A DNA stretch of 64,000 bases from the NCBI RefSeq assembly GCF_932276165.1, contig NC_063995.1:1488001-1552000 (forward strand), given 5' to 3'. The notes beneath the pieces were generated by a model, which saw only the letters and a program-made list of their open reading frames with translations, had not been told where the DNA came from and ran no database searches. The translations under genes were made by a program, and so were the position numbers. Within the stretch, counting starts at the first letter, position 1; each line of letters begins with the position of its first letter. The stretch comes from Plutella xylostella. Lineage: Eukaryota > Arthropoda > Insecta > Lepidoptera > Plutellidae. Below are positions 21,809 to 34,262 of the stretch, one piece after another.

Positions 21809-23455
21809 CACTCGCGAGCAACCAAATCGACTCAAGCCTTCACGGCGCACATATACATTGATTTTCCTAAAACGATAAATGGTAAATATAAAAGTGATAT
21901 GTCATTCGAAAGCTGAAGAATTAGGCTTTCAATTAAGATCAATACCATAAAAAAAAACTAAGCGCAGATTTAATGACGCATTTTAATTGCCCGTCAGTGT
22001 TAATTACCTCATTAGGAATCCACGCCTTGCGCTACCTGATCCCGCTATAAAACCTTTCCACATCCGGTGTACCTTATCAGTCGCTTGTTGCAAGTTGACC
22101 GGTACACATCTCGTTGCATTGTATTCCTTGTTTTCGCAAACCCATGGATACCACACCAGAAGAAGCTGCTCAAGTTGTTGCCTTGCTGCAACAAGGGTTA
22201 AGTCAGCGAGCAGTCGCTGCCCAGCTCCACTTGAGCCAGTCTGCTGTATCCCGAGTATACAGACGGTTCCAAGAGACTGGTGCCTTCAATCGAAGACCAA
22301 GAACGGGCCGCCACCGCTGCACTTCAGAGAGAGACGACCGCTTCATTGTCTCAACCTCGCTGCGCAATCGACACCTTACGGGCGTTGATGTGCAGCAAGA
22401 ACTGAGACGTGTACGACAAGTGGCTGTCAGCGAGTGGACAGTGAGAAGACGCTTGAAGGAAGCCAACTTGACACCAAAAAGACCTGCATCAGGCCCCAAA
22501 TTGACTGCAGGCCACCGACAAGCGCGTCTTCAGTTTGCTCGAGAGCATCTCGATTGGAGCATTGCGCAATGGCGGTCGGTCCTGTTTACTGATGAGTGCA
22601 GAGTGTGTCTGCATGGCAGTGACAGGAGAGGCCGGGTCTACCGGCGTCCGGGGGAACGATTTGCCCAATGTTGTTTCGCTGAAACAGTAGCATATGGCGG
22701 CGGTTCCTGCATGATGTGGGCTGGTATTTCTCTAGAGGGAAAAACCGCACTTGTTTTCGTGCCTGGAGGCGGCCGAGGAGGCGGGTTAACAGCTGATCGG
22801 TACATCACCGACATTCTACTCGGTCATGTTGTGCCCTATGCAGAATTTGTCGGTGAAGACTTCGTGCTAATGCACGACAATGCCCGCTGCCACACGGCAC
22901 GAGTCAGTCGGCAGTTTCTGAGAGAGAAGGAATTGCGCACGATGGACTGGCCTGCGCTCAGTCCTGACCTGAATCCCATCGAACACTTATGGGACGAGCT
23001 CAAAAGAAGAGTTCGGGCCAGGAATCCAGTCCCTGCAAGCGTGGACGAGCTGAAGACAGCTTTATTAGAGGAGTGGGACGGCATTCCTCAGGAAACTGTC
23101 AAAAAGTTGATAAGGTCTATGAGAAACAGGCTGCAGGCTGTAATTAGGGCAAGAGGGGGCAATACAAAGTATTGATTTAAATAAATAAATTTTTATCTTA
23201 ACATTTTTTGTTTAATTTGTATAATACGATACCCATACCCTTTTTTCCTAAATTCCCGTTTTTCCTACAATTGCGTTCAGACATCATTTATTTCAAAAAT
23301 GATGAATGGATTTCAATAATAATGATATCAAATTAAAGCTGACATCTTAAGCTTTTAAATGACATATCATTTTTATTATTTCTATTCATAATTTTACTTG
23401 TATTAATGTATGTTTGCGCCGTCAAGGCTTGAGTCGATTTGGTTGCTCGCGAGTG
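21809..23455 (+). mobile_element. Complete Tc1-like transposon
   Basis: The 1,647-bp element has inverted termini starting CACTCGCGAGCAACCAAATC. About 46 of the first 50 bases match between ends, and weaker inverted similarity extends to roughly 130 bp (including gatatgtcatt near 21,897 and 23,360). It is flanked by TA at 21807-21808 and 23456-23457, the Tc1/mariner target duplication. It carries one intact transposase gene, so it may be autonomous. Confidence 0.93.
22144..23175 (+). CDS. Tc1-family DD34E transposase
   Basis: Cut-and-paste transposase that would act on the element's own terminal repeats in the nucleus. It has 343 residues, the usual Tc1 length, from ATG 22144 (MDTTPEEAAQ); an in-frame ATG 30 nt earlier is possible. 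The N-terminal helix-turn-helix includes GLSQRAVAAQLHLSQSAVSR, followed by a basic GRHRC linker and a second helical DNA-binding segment. Catalytic residues are visible: Asp in VLFTDECRV, Asp in LMHDNARCH, and Glu in SPDLNPIEHLWD, with exactly 34 residues between the second Asp and the Glu. There are no stops or frameshifts, which suggests recent activity. An AATAAA-type signal follows the stop. Confidence 0.93.
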   Translation: MDTTPEEAAQVVALLQQGLSQRAVAAQLHLSQSAVSRVYRRFQETGAFNRRPRTGRHRCTSERDDRFIVSTSLRNRHLTGVDVQQELRRVRQVAVSEWTVRRRLKEANLTPKRPASGPKLTAGHRQARLQFAREHLDWSIAQWRSVLFTDECRVCLHGSDRRGRVYRRPGERFAQCCFAETVAYGGGSCMMWAGISLEGKTALVFVPGGGRGGGLTADRYITDILLGHVVPYAEFVGEDFVLMHDNARCHTARVSRQFLREKELRTMDWPALSPDLNPIEHLWDELKRRVRARNPVPASVDELKTALLEEWDGIPQETVKKLIRSMRNRLQAVIRARGGNTKY

Positions 23456-23457
23456 TA

Positions 23458-26296
23458 GTTACAAAATATAACTAAAAGAAAATTAACAAAATAAGAGGAA
23501 ACAATAAATATCAGAAAAAGTTTACTCTAAATTATATTAAATTCGAAATACCTACATAGTATTGTAGAAAAATAAATATGCAACAGTAAATATGAAATAA
23601 AGTTAAAAATGTTATACATAATATTATTTAAGTTGTCTTACAAAACCACAACAATAAACCTAATCTTTTAATTAACCTCCTTACAACAATTAAAACCAAC
23701 CCAACCACAGAACGCCCTCAAGCTAATTAACGTCCCAAACGAAAACGCAGTAACAAACCAAAAGAATCATGTCATGTGTGTCAAAATAAGATCGCGGTAA
23801 CTGATTCATTGGTTCCTGGGAACCTGGGCCCCTAATCCTGGGCGCCTGAAGGTCGGCAGGTCAAGCAGACAGTTGCACACCCCCCGACACACCTGGACTG
23901 CTTACCGCGTTTTGTGTCCGGGCAAACGACTATCGAATTATGATATTTTATGCTTCAAGATTGTCAGTAGGTGCTGTTGGTTTATCGGTATCTGTATGCA
24001 AGTATTGATTTAAGGACCTTTAAGGAGCTTTTTGGGGAAAAATTATAGGAAAACTAGGTTTAACGGATGTTTTAAAAGAACTTTTTAACAGCGCTAAAAA
24101 TTCTGTTATAGGTACGGTGCGTTTTTTTAAATAAAGTTTGTAAAAAATATTTGAAAATTCGTTAAGATAGCGATCTATATTCTGTCTGATTTTGCCGTGT
24201 AAAGGATTAAAGCAAAAAAGTATGTAAATTCAAGTTCAGTTCATGCATTATTGAAATTAAGCCGCTTAGACCATCGATTTCGGGAATATTCTCATAAACT
24301 ATTATATTTCATGGGGTGACTTATGGAATCTATACTTACCTATTAATGAATTGCTTTATTTAAACAAGGACATTATTGAAACATTCTTTGTATTATTTAT
24401 AAATAAAATTAATAAATAAGTAAGTGATGGAAAAAAACATAACCCAGTATGTACGGAATTTTTATCTCTTAGTAGGTAGTATATTATTATTTAGGTATAG
24501 TTATTTGCAATGATAATAAATTCTTGCAACAGATTTGAATTTACGAATAAAAAGTACAATAATATATTATTAGATATTAGCAGCTATTCAAATAATCTTC
24601 CTCAAACCGTCTTAGAAGAGACAAAACGGGGCATAAGTACTCGTACGTCACCCCTTTTAACCCTTAACTTTTTTCTAATTAAGTGCATGCAGTAACTCAT
24701 TTGTTGTAAACAAACAAATTTGAATAACAAAGGCACTTTTATGGTTTGGTTAACTGCTGCAGAAGAGACAAAAAGGATCTTTGATTTGAATCATCAACCC
24801 TTAAGATTAAAAAAAAAAAACAACACACACACACAATTGTCTATGCCCAGAAACGCGGCAGAATATGAATTGCAGATGTTCTTTTTCCGATATTTTTAAA
24901 AGTAGTTTTTTTTTTGTTTTTTTTGCACTTGAATAATTACGAACACACCTGATTAAGTTTTTTACTGACTTTGAAAAAAGGAGGAGGTTTCCGATTCATC
25001 TGTATGTTTTTTGTACCTTAAAATATTAGCACTGACAAGGAATAAGTTTACTTACGGATTCATATGGGAACCATTTTTTTCTTTTCAGTAACGGACAGCA
25101 TAGCGTGATAACAACTGCTTCGTGAACTTATCCAATTTATTTTCCATAAAAAAAATCGGCTTCCATCTCTACCAGACTGTGAAAGGTTCCCACACTAAAG
25201 CAAAACCTATACCTTATTAAAGAGGTTTTTAAAAATATTTCAAAATGTGCAAAAAAAGTTTAGCGCTTCGATGCGTCTGCGCAAGGGTGCCTCGACCGAA
25301 GTCATGTCCTTAAATAGCTCTCTTTCTACCAAGTGGGGTTTACATAAGTCTATCTCTTTCACCCCTTAATTAAGGGCGTAGCTGACCCTTGAAGAAGTGA
25401 TATTTAAAGTGCTGTAGAAGAGGTTGTTATGATCGCTTTGTTTTATTTGCGATAAATGAAAGGCTTAAGGGAACCCTTTGGCGATTTTTTTTGTTATAGC
25501 TCGGCTTTTTGAGAGCCCTTGATATGTATACGGGGTTTATGGTTTTTATTGTCAATGGTAGAGTTAGGTTAGCAATCTTTTTATTTGTGAAAGAAGCGCT
25601 AGAGCTTGTACCCTACACATCGAAAAAGAGAGATGTTGTACGTTTGACTTGTGTGTGTCTATCTATTTGTACAGGTAGTACAATTTATGGATGAATGTGT
25701 TTTTAATATTATAAAAAGTGTCAACGTGACTCAAGACACGGGCTGAACTTAATTTGTGGACATATCCATTTCCTGCAATATTAAAACACCTTCTGAAGAG
25801 AGAAACTAGCTATAAAAAATACTTTATCAATATTGTGTCTATATACCTAGGTAATATATATATTTATATGTAATATGCTGACCCTACTATGGTAGGACTG
25901 CATTAGTTTCAATAAAAAGTGAACTAGTGAACCGTGAACACATTAGAAAGTCAATGAAATACTAAATATAGTCTTACCAACACAATATGTTAGCTACGGG
26001 GGAAACGCGAACTAAACGGTCACCTTGCGTACTTTTTTAATTCTTTCAGGTATGTGATAATTATCATGTTGCACGTTAGAGAACCCAAAAAAGTATATTC
26101 ATTTAAGTATTACTTACAAAGTAGGCAAATATGCACCCATACAAATGATTTAACTGTTTATGACACATAATTATAATATATTAGATTCTAGTATATTCTA
26201 TTCTTTGGCAAGTCCTGTGTTTTATACATTGCTTTCTTTTCTATATAGTTACAAGGTATCTAAATCTAAACCTATCAACCACTATAGTCGTCAAAA
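23458..26296. other. AT-rich intergenic DNA
   Basis: No gene is supported. A GC-richer block at about 23,810-23,940 is unexplained. Short A-runs and a (CA)n run occur at about 24,809-24,835. Confidence 0.5.
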
Positions 26297-26300
26297 TATA

Positions 26301-26516
26301 ATAGGTCCGTTTGGACAGCTACACAAATTTGCCATTTACTCTTGCTTTACTTGATGAAATACATAAAAATTCACATAATCTGGCTTAATATTTAACGGTC
26401 GAACGAAAAAAGAACTTTAAAAGCACCAAAAGTTCCTTATTGTTTAGATTTTTCATGATTTTCATTTGACACCAGCTGTCATCCCATACATTTTGTAGCT
26501 GTCCAAACGGGCCTAT
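26301..26516. mobile_element. MITE with ATAGGYCCGTTTGGACAGC ends
   Basis: The inverted ends of about 26 bp differ at one base in the first 22. TATA flanks both ends (26297-26300 and 26517-26520), giving a 4-bp target duplication, or TA if the TIR is read longer. The interior is AT-rich with no ORF. Confidence 0.7.
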
Positions 26517-26761
26517 TATATTTCGAAAACTATATTACCGCATATTTCATACTGCTATTTGAAAAAAAATGGTCAGACTATAGTTATAAAGTACACCATA
26601 TAGGTAGCTTTACATTTTAAGTAGTTAATTTTATTCCCGTTACACTACATTTATTACTTCGCGGTCATAAAAATACTAACTGAGGTCTCATTAATAATGT
26701 ATTTTGATAGAGTTTAAGGATATTGTCCTGTGTTTGTATAACGTAACTACAGTTACGTAAA

Positions 26762-26964
26762 TCCTAACTAATATTATAAATGCGAAAGTAACTGTGTCTG
26801 TCTGTCTGTCTGTTACTCTTTCACGCCAAAACCTCTGAACGGATTTGAATGATATTTGGCATACATATAGTATAGACCCTGGGAAAGAACATAGGCTACT
26901 TTTTATCCCGGAATTCCCACGGGAAAACTTTTTAAGGCGAAGCGAAGCTCGCGGGAACAGCTAG
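26762..26964 (+). mobile_element. Helitron-like short repeat with (GTCT)n
   Basis: It starts TCCTAACTAATATTATAAAT, contains a (TGTC)n run, then tactctttcacgcc and tatcccggaattcccac, and ends gcgggaacagctag. It is inserted between A and T, as Helitrons are. Four more copies lie in the window. The family resembles the GTCT-microsatellite Helitron-like repeats known in Lepidoptera (recalled, not searched). Confidence 0.75.
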
Positions 26965-27570
26965 TAATAAAATAAATAAGTAAGAAATAAATATAGTTGC
27001 TGTAAAACAGATATCAATAGGTACTTTTAAAACGATTTATTTGATTGAACTATAGATCTCCTGATTTTATCCGTGTTACAGAACCATGTCCTATTTGGAA
27101 GATGATCATTTTTGATACATGCTGGAATTCGAACCCAAGACTTCTTAAGCGAGAATCGACGGTTATTCTCGCTTCAGTTGTATTATAATTATGAAGCGTG
27201 TCCTCAAGACCCAGACACTCTGTCCTCGGATCTCCTCATCCATCCACCAAGGCACGTCAGTCCAACAGAATCCAGGGTCTCTCACTATTTGTACCTTGTC
27301 AAACTAGGTCAAGGACCCAAGGTACAAAAGTGTATAGCTACTTTTGAGTACTTTTGACGATGACTGTGGATCATTGTAATATGACTTATACTCGATGTGT
27401 CTATGTAAACTGGACACCTATGAATCTGTCTGTACTTCAACTAGAAACTACATACCTCCATCTAATACATATGTAATACTAGATTCTACATATGTATATG
27501 TATAGATCTAGTATAGAATACAAACATATTATCAGAAAATTAAAATCCAAGACTCCAAAACAATAAAAAA

Positions 27571-27641
27571 ACCCGGCTGGTATTCGAACCCGGGAGCTTT
27601 ACGGCAAGCTAATGCATTAACTACTACGCCATCCGGTTGTC
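27571..27641 (-). repeat. tRNA-like SINE head or tRNA relic
   Basis: The minus strand reads an A-box-like ATGGCGTAGTAGTTAATGC and a B-box-like GGGTTCGAATACC. Stems are imperfect and no matching acceptor arm is present, so it is not called as a tRNA gene. Confidence 0.5.
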
Positions 27642-29620
27642 TTACTAAACATTCTTCTAACCCCCATCTATTGTGGTAGTGCTGTGACAAATGTTATACA
27701 TATTTTATTTAAATTCCGTTTCATTTAGATTATTATGGAAATACCAATGACGAAATTAAGATACTTACGGCGTAAAAATAATGTCCCAACTTACTCTACA
27801 TTAAAGCTTTCTAAGCTAATCTAGTAGAATATTTATTTATGTTTAAATTACCACTTCTGAAAACGTACCTTCAATTAAAATATTTTTCTTGTTAAGATTG
27901 TGCTACGAATATTTCGTAGGCTTTTCGTAGCCAAAATAATGTCAAGAACAAAAGAGATCAACGCGGAAACGCTACAAGTTTTTTTGTAAGTTCTGAAACT
28001 TTGACGTGACATCTTACGAATATTTTAGTTGGATTACATAAAACAAAATGAGTGTAATAAGCATTAAATCAGATATTATTACAAAATATGTCGTACAAAC
28101 CTTACAAATACATCATAAGATAAGATTTCAAAGACAAAAGTTCAACTTACCAATTCCTTTTAATCCCTTCTCAAGGTATGTAATCCCTTATTGCACAGTG
28201 TTCCAAACTTTAAAATCCAAGGACACATTGGGACACCACACACTCGTGTTCTTATTTCAAAACACTGAACGAAAATCCAAGTCACAACTTAAAAATAAAA
28301 ACTAAATTTCTCTACAGACACAGAACAAAATTAAAAGTAATAATTTTCAAAAATAGAACTATAATTCCGTAATCGAACAGCACGTGCTTTCCCGCGTAAA
28401 GCTCGCGTTCGAATAATATCAAGTTTCGAATATACCTGGGGACTTCGCGGTGTCTATGGAGATCTCCCCTCTCGTTTTAACAATAGCGAAGTGTATAGGT
28501 GTGAGAGAGTTGGTAGACTGCATTATCAAAGCGGAACGGTGGAACGGTCATCAAAAGATGTTGCACGTTGCGTTTCTAGGGATGCGTGGGCACCGCCGGA
28601 CATTTCAAGATAGTCTCATGGTCTATGTATGTTTATGCAACTTTACTCTTATGAGTCTATACTCATGAATCTAAAGATCTAAATGTGTCAATTGAAAGTA
28701 CTTTGTATATGGTGCATAAAGTTACTACATCTGATGTTTTTCATTCATTTACGTAGTAATAAGTAGTAATTCAACAGTGTCTTTTTAAATCTTTATTTAA
28801 AGTAATTCTTGTAAATATTTTAAAAAAATCATAACTTTAGCAGCGTAAGAAATCATATTACTTAATCACTTGAATAACTCTAAAGTTACCATCAGATAGA
28901 GTCTGACACTTCAACAACTTACATCAAAACTTTATACTTCTTCGAAGGAACCACCGACTTTTAATTCCCGAACGCACGTGCTAGTTTTTTTTTTTACCGG
29001 TGTAGATGTGTTTCCCGCGTTATCTGCCGCTGCACGTGGATCTCAAGATAACAGCTGATAGAGTGCAACCTTCATTCAGAATATTGTAAACCTCCTTCGT
29101 CTCCAAACTTTTTGCAGCTTTGCAAATAGTTTCAAGATTTGTAGTCGGCCTTTTTGGTCTGTTTTTTTTTCGTTTACAAGAGCAAATAGTTGGATAACGG
29201 TCAGACAGATTACTGTGACTCGTATTTGTATAGCCGAAGCTAACCGATACCCATACGTGGTCTAGACTTCAACTTTTTTAATTGCTTTATTGTAATATAA
29301 TTTTATACAATTTAGGTACCTACATTTTGTTTTTTGGAATTTTAGTAAATATAATACCAGGGTCAGAAATCAAATTCTTACTTAAAATCCGAGTTCAAAA
29401 CTGAAACCGCTTTTCAAACCACAGCTTCCATTAAAACTGTAATAAACTTATCTAATAAAAAAATTAGCTGTGACACCAATATTCTTTTTTATTCACTAAG
29501 TATTTCTTACTTTCTTGAGTGCTTCTCAAGTGGCAGGTTTCACTGACTGTCAGTGACAATGACAATGATGAAAAATGTGCAGAATCATCAACACTCCGTT
29601 ACTAAGTAAACGCTATGTGT

Positions 29621-29685
29621 GTCGGGTGGTGTAGCGGTGTTCTTCGCAACTTGGTCAGTGGGTTCGAATCCAGTTCGAGACGTTC
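29621..29685 (+). repeat. tRNA-like sequence
   Basis: It has an A-box-like GGTGGTGTAGCGGTGTTC and a perfect B-box GGTTCGAATCC. The acceptor stem does not pair. It is probably a SINE head or tRNA pseudogene. Confidence 0.45.
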
Positions 29686-31404
29686 TTTAAAAGCTCTCTA
29701 GTTATAGTGGCATAGAATTTGTTCTTACCTTTCGTTTTTTACGATTGGATATGTATGTAGTGATTTTTTTATATATTTTTTTCCTGTGAACTTTGTAATC
29801 TTTTCCTGTAAACGGTCCAAACAAAATATGGTAAAATAATTAGTACAATTTTATTCCAATTCAAAATCCCACTTACTTATTGTTCTATCATGTTGTAAGT
29901 ATAATATTTTTCAACTTTGATTGACTAAACAATAGCTTCCTACTCTGCTCCCTACTAAGCATTATCCATCCTTTGTTAAAACTCTATTGTGTACAAATCC
30001 ACAAAAAATATTTTTACTTAAAACTCTTAAAAGTATTTTTTTAGAAAACTACATTAATACGAGGCGTATCTAATGTGTTCAATACACATTAAATAGAAAG
30101 TTTATTTGTGTGGGGATATAACTAAAAATATATATATAGTCCCTAAATTTGCACGTTAGTTTGTGGAAAAACATGATTTGTAAACAATTCGTAACTCTAA
30201 ATAAAAAATAGAATAATGTGTGTGATTTTTGCAGCTATCCAGCCAAATAATAATTTGTACGTCAGGCTAAGGCCCGCTATGCTTAAAGCTAAAAACTTAA
30301 GTATTTATACCTTTTTTCAATTACTTAGGGCAAGTGAGTTTAGTAACCAGGATTTTCCAGGGGATAAATTTATACTAAATAATAAATATATAGTGAATAA
30401 TTTTACTATATATTTGTTCTAGCCGCCAAGATATTATGTTATTCCATAAATTAACGAATGCATATCTCTATTTTAGTAAAATGAAATAGCAACAATAATT
30501 TATTGTTATAGTCATTAGAATTAGCAGAATAAACGCATAAATCGTGTATTAACTTGTTAGATAGTTCTTTATAATTAGAAAATACGTAACAAACTACATT
30601 TTTAATTAATAAAACATTTAAAAACACAAAATTTGAATGGAGTTTCTTTTTCTTTAGTTTTTCTGTCCGAATTTTGGTTCGACCATATTTCTTACACCTG
30701 CCGTTTACACTCAAAACAAAATGATTCCCAAACTTTTAACTTTATTACTTAGTTTTTAGGTGTTAGCTGAGGTAAAAGTTAAAGTTTAAGTAAAATAAAT
30801 TTAATTGAACAGGTTTAGTAGATTCAATAAACTGTAGATACGATTTTTCGCTCGATTATTTCTGATACTTTTTAAATTATTTAAAATTTTAACCATACTT
30901 AAGTTATTACCATTATGCCTGATGTATGTTTTGTTACTCCTACTCGAATACTTAATGGTAATCTTTTTAAAGTATACTTATGTAAAACTTCAAACATAGC
31001 TTTCGTTACATCAACATTACAAGATTATCGCGGTTTTTTTTAAATATTATGTCTGGAAGTGTCTTTGGGTACTTAAGTGACACCAATGTTGAGAACCAGT
31101 GAGGCAATACATTCGTAAGTTATATTTTCACAAGTTGAGAATTACAGAGCAACAGGTGAACCCATGAGGGTTCACCCGAGCACCTTGTTCCCTCATTTGT
31201 TAAGAAATGTTATACATTTTTACTAAAGAAACAAATTTTTGGGTGTCATTATTGATGTTCGTAACGTGAAGGCATGACTAATATGTAAGTAGTTTGTACC
31301 AGTAAAAGCCTATACTGTGACGATTTTATCGATTGTTTGACTAGGAAAGCATAATAATATTATAAATTATATTATTGGTCCGACTAACTTAGAGAAGTAA
31401 CAAA

Positions 31405-31475
31405 ATGTTGTAGCGGTCCTTGGCAGAGGTCTATGTTCAGCAGTTGACGAATAGGGGCTTATGTGGGACGATATA
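31405..31475 (+). pseudogene. RTE LINE 3' fragment
   Basis: The sequence tccttggcagaggtctatgt followed by tcagcagttgacg matches the C-terminal codons (EAYVQQWT) and 3' end of the RTE element at 33.7 kb. It is a short, separate, 5'-truncated copy. Confidence 0.55.
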
Positions 31476-31753
31476 ACACACATATACCCAATATGTGTTA
31501 GTAGTTTAGAACTATGAATGAATACTGCATGAATTTACTATACTTAAATTTTGTATTTTTGTTTTCAAAATAACGTAACAACCAAACATGTGGCTCCAAT
31601 GATACCATTAAATCAGATACGTTAAAATTTAATTAATTCCCCCATATTGAACAACAGGTGCCCGATAGATCTTATCAACACTCACCATTTTATTAAATTT
31701 AGTCAAATAGGTACCCAAAATTCGGTAATTCACCTCTGCGCATGCAAAGGTGA

Positions 31754-33751
31754 GGTTTAGAGAATTGCGTTACAGTTGACGATTTAAATAATAGGTTTGT
31801 GGAAACTGTCCGAGAGGTAGGATCGAAATATTTTTCGTCCCGAACCAACCGAGGACCTCAAAAACTCTCAGATGGGACTCTGAGTCTCATAAGAGAACGG
31901 AGAGAAATGAGGTTGCAGTCTTCAGTTGATATGGTCGAATACAGACGTCTAAACAGACAGATCGCCAAAGCAAGACGTTGCGATATGAGACGCTACAATT
32001 GCAAGCGCATTCAAGACGCAATAGAGCAAAACAAGGGCTCCAAAGTCTTTGCTAGAGATCGACCTGTTCGGCAGACTCTGTTGACCCAACTGAAGACCGA
32101 CACTGGCAACACCGTTTCATCAGTGCCCGAAATTCTGGGAGAAATTGAGAGATTCTACGGACAGTTATACACCACAACACAAAACCCTATTACCAGCGGT
32201 GCTCACGACAGCCGAGCGCCACTCACCCGACACTATACCGAAGATATTCCGGACGTCAGTCTAGACGAGATTAGTATAGCTCTCAAACAGCTAAAAAACA
32301 ACAAAGCTCCGGGAGATGATGGAATAACGACAGAACTTCTGAAAGCCGGCGGTAGACCGATTTTAATAGCACTTCGGAGGCTGTTTAATTCCGTCATACT
32401 CGAAGGCACAAGCCCGGAGGCATGGAGCAGAAGTGTAGTGACTTTGTTCTTCAAGAAAGGCAACAAAGCCCTATTGAAGAATTATAGACCCATTGCACTT
32501 CTGAGCCATGTGTACAAGCTGTTTTCGAGAGTTATTACGAATCGTCTCGAGCAAAGACTCGACGACTTCCAGCCACCCGAACAAGCCGGGTTCCGAAAAG
32601 GCTATAGTACCATAGATCATATACACACGCTTCGGCAGGTTATACAGAAGACCGAGGAGTATAATCTACCTTTATGTCTAGCGTTTGTGGACTATGAGAA
32701 AGCCTTTGATTCTATTGAGCTCTGGGCGATGCTTCAATCCCTTCAGCGGTGCCATATAGACTATCGCTATATCGAGGTGTTGAGATGTATGTACAATGCT
32801 GCCACAATGTCAGTTCGATTACACGAACATAGCACAAAACCGATCCAGTTGCAAAGGGGCGTGAGACAGGGAGATGTTATTTCTCCGAAACTGTTCACCT
32901 GTGCACTGGAAGATGTTTTTAAGCTTGTAGAGTGGAAAAGACTGGGCATTAACGTCAATGGCGAATATATCTCTCATCTACGATTTGCTGATGACATAGT
33001 TATTATGGCGGAAACGCTGGAGGAGTTAGGCGAAATGCTCACAGACCTCAATGATGCCTCTAAACAAGTTGGGCTGAAAATGAACATGGACAAGACAAAG
33101 GTCATGTCGAACGAACATGTTTCATCATCGCCCGTAACTGTAGGAGGTGTCACCATCGAAGTTGTCGATCAGTATCCCTACCTAGGACAAGTGATCCGAT
33201 TAGGTAAATCCAACTTCGATAAAGAGGTAGCTCGTAGAATCCAACTCGGATGGGCAGCGTTCGGGAAATTACGACACATCTTCACTGAAAACATACCTCA
33301 GTGTCTGAAAACAAACGTTTTCAATCAGTGCGTGTTGCCAGTGATGACTTACGGAGCCGAGACGTGGTGCTTCACCAAAGGGCTTATCCACAAGCTCAGA
33401 GTTGCTCAACGTGCTATGGAAAGGGCTATGTTAGGCGTGTCCCTGCGAGATAGGATTCGTAATGAAGAAATCCGCAGGAGAACTAAAGTTACCGACATAG
33501 CCAAAAGGATTAGCACGCTGAAGTGGCAATGGGCTGGCCACGTAGCCCGCAGAGCCGACGACCGCTGGAGTAGAAAGGTTCTGGAGTGGAGACCCCGTGT
33601 CGGCAAACGGCGTGTCGGTCGCCCCCCAACCCGTTGGTCTGATGATCTGCGGAAGGTAGCGGGAAGCCGCTGGATGCAGATGGCGGGTGACCGTTTGGGG
33701 TGGCGATCGTTAGGAGAGGCCTATGTCCAACAGTGGACTACAGAAGGCTGA
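31754..33751 (+). CDS. RTE-clade LINE reverse transcriptase, 5'-truncated
   Basis: The open frame of about 665 codons starts within the protein; the upstream apurinic endonuclease is missing and TGA at 31751 precedes it. RT motifs in order: KNNKAPGDDGI, NYRPIALLSHVYKLFSRV, EQAGFRKGYSTIDHIHTL, LAFVDYEKAFDSI, GVRQGDVISPKLF and the catalytic box RFADDIVIM. The C-terminal region (YGAETWCFTK, LKWQWAGHVARR, RVGRPPTRWSDDL, AYVQQWT) is typical of RTE elements. The RT part has no frameshift. A (GA)n run follows at 33,751-33,766, as RTE copies often end in microsatellites. It would copy LINE RNA at the target site but cannot be autonomous here. Confidence 0.9.
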   Translation, partial: GLENCVTVDDLNNRFVETVREVGSKYFSSRTNRGPQKLSDGTLSLIRERREMRLQSSVDMVEYRRLNRQIAKARRCDMRRYNCKRIQDAIEQNKGSKVFARDRPVRQTLLTQLKTDTGNTVSSVPEILGEIERFYGQLYTTTQNPITSGAHDSRAPLTRHYTEDIPDVSLDEISIALKQLKNNKAPGDDGITTELLKAGGRPILIALRRLFNSVILEGTSPEAWSRSVVTLFFKKGNKALLKNYRPIALLSHVYKLFSRVITNRLEQRLDDFQPPEQAGFRKGYSTIDHIHTLRQVIQKTEEYNLPLCLAFVDYEKAFDSIELWAMLQSLQRCHIDYRYIEVLRCMYNAATMSVRLHEHSTKPIQLQRGVRQGDVISPKLFTCALEDVFKLVEWKRLGINVNGEYISHLRFADDIVIMAETLEELGEMLTDLNDASKQVGLKMNMDKTKVMSNEHVSSSPVTVGGVTIEVVDQYPYLGQVIRLGKSNFDKEVARRIQLGWAAFGKLRHIFTENIPQCLKTNVFNQCVLPVMTYGAETWCFTKGLIHKLRVAQRAMERAMLGVSLRDRIRNEEIRRRTKVTDIAKRISTLKWQWAGHVARRADDRWSRKVLEWRPRVGKRRVGRPPTRWSDDLRKVAGSRWMQMAGDRLGWRSLGEAYVQQWTTEG

Positions 33752-33766
33752 GAGAGAGAGAGAGAG

Positions 33767-34262
33767 ATATTTGACACCTTGCTATAGATTGTAATGTAAC
33801 AATTGATTATTGAATTCAGCCCTTTCATGTTTTTGTATTGGCAAATTGTGTATGGGTTTAGTTGTTGATTGATGATTCTTCGGTGGAGTGAGTTATAACT
33901 AAAGTATTTGCTAGTCACCTAGTAGATTACTAAGTATAATGAGTTTTGAATTATATTCTGTAAGCACATAATTATGTATATGCATCGCATCTTATAATTA
34001 CTTATGTCTTAAAGACTCTATTGAAATTCACCTTGTGCTTTTCTTAGATAGATTTTCAGTCGTTGGTTTCATTTGATACTTGGCAAATAAACCTATTATT
34101 TTAACTCTACAAAGTAAATTTTTTCTCTTACCCTGACCCGCTAGTCTCTTAGGAAGTGTAGGAGGGTTACTCTATACTGACGAAACAACGAACGAACGAG
34201 AGCTGTCTGTCTGATACAACGAGATACAAGTCGTGGTTCGTGCAGCAGCGGTCCAAGACTTA
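33767..34262. other. Unassigned AT-rich DNA
   Basis: No gene or clear repeat seen between the RTE element and the next MITE. Confidence 0.4.

Larger units (their letters stand above)
26965..31400. other. AT-rich intergenic DNA with tRNA-like fragments
   Basis: No gene is supported. A possible tRNA-like B-box fragment lies near 27,120, and tRNA-like pieces at 27,571 and 29,621 are listed separately. Three CACGTG sites occur at 28,381, 28,975 and 29,033. Confidence 0.45.
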
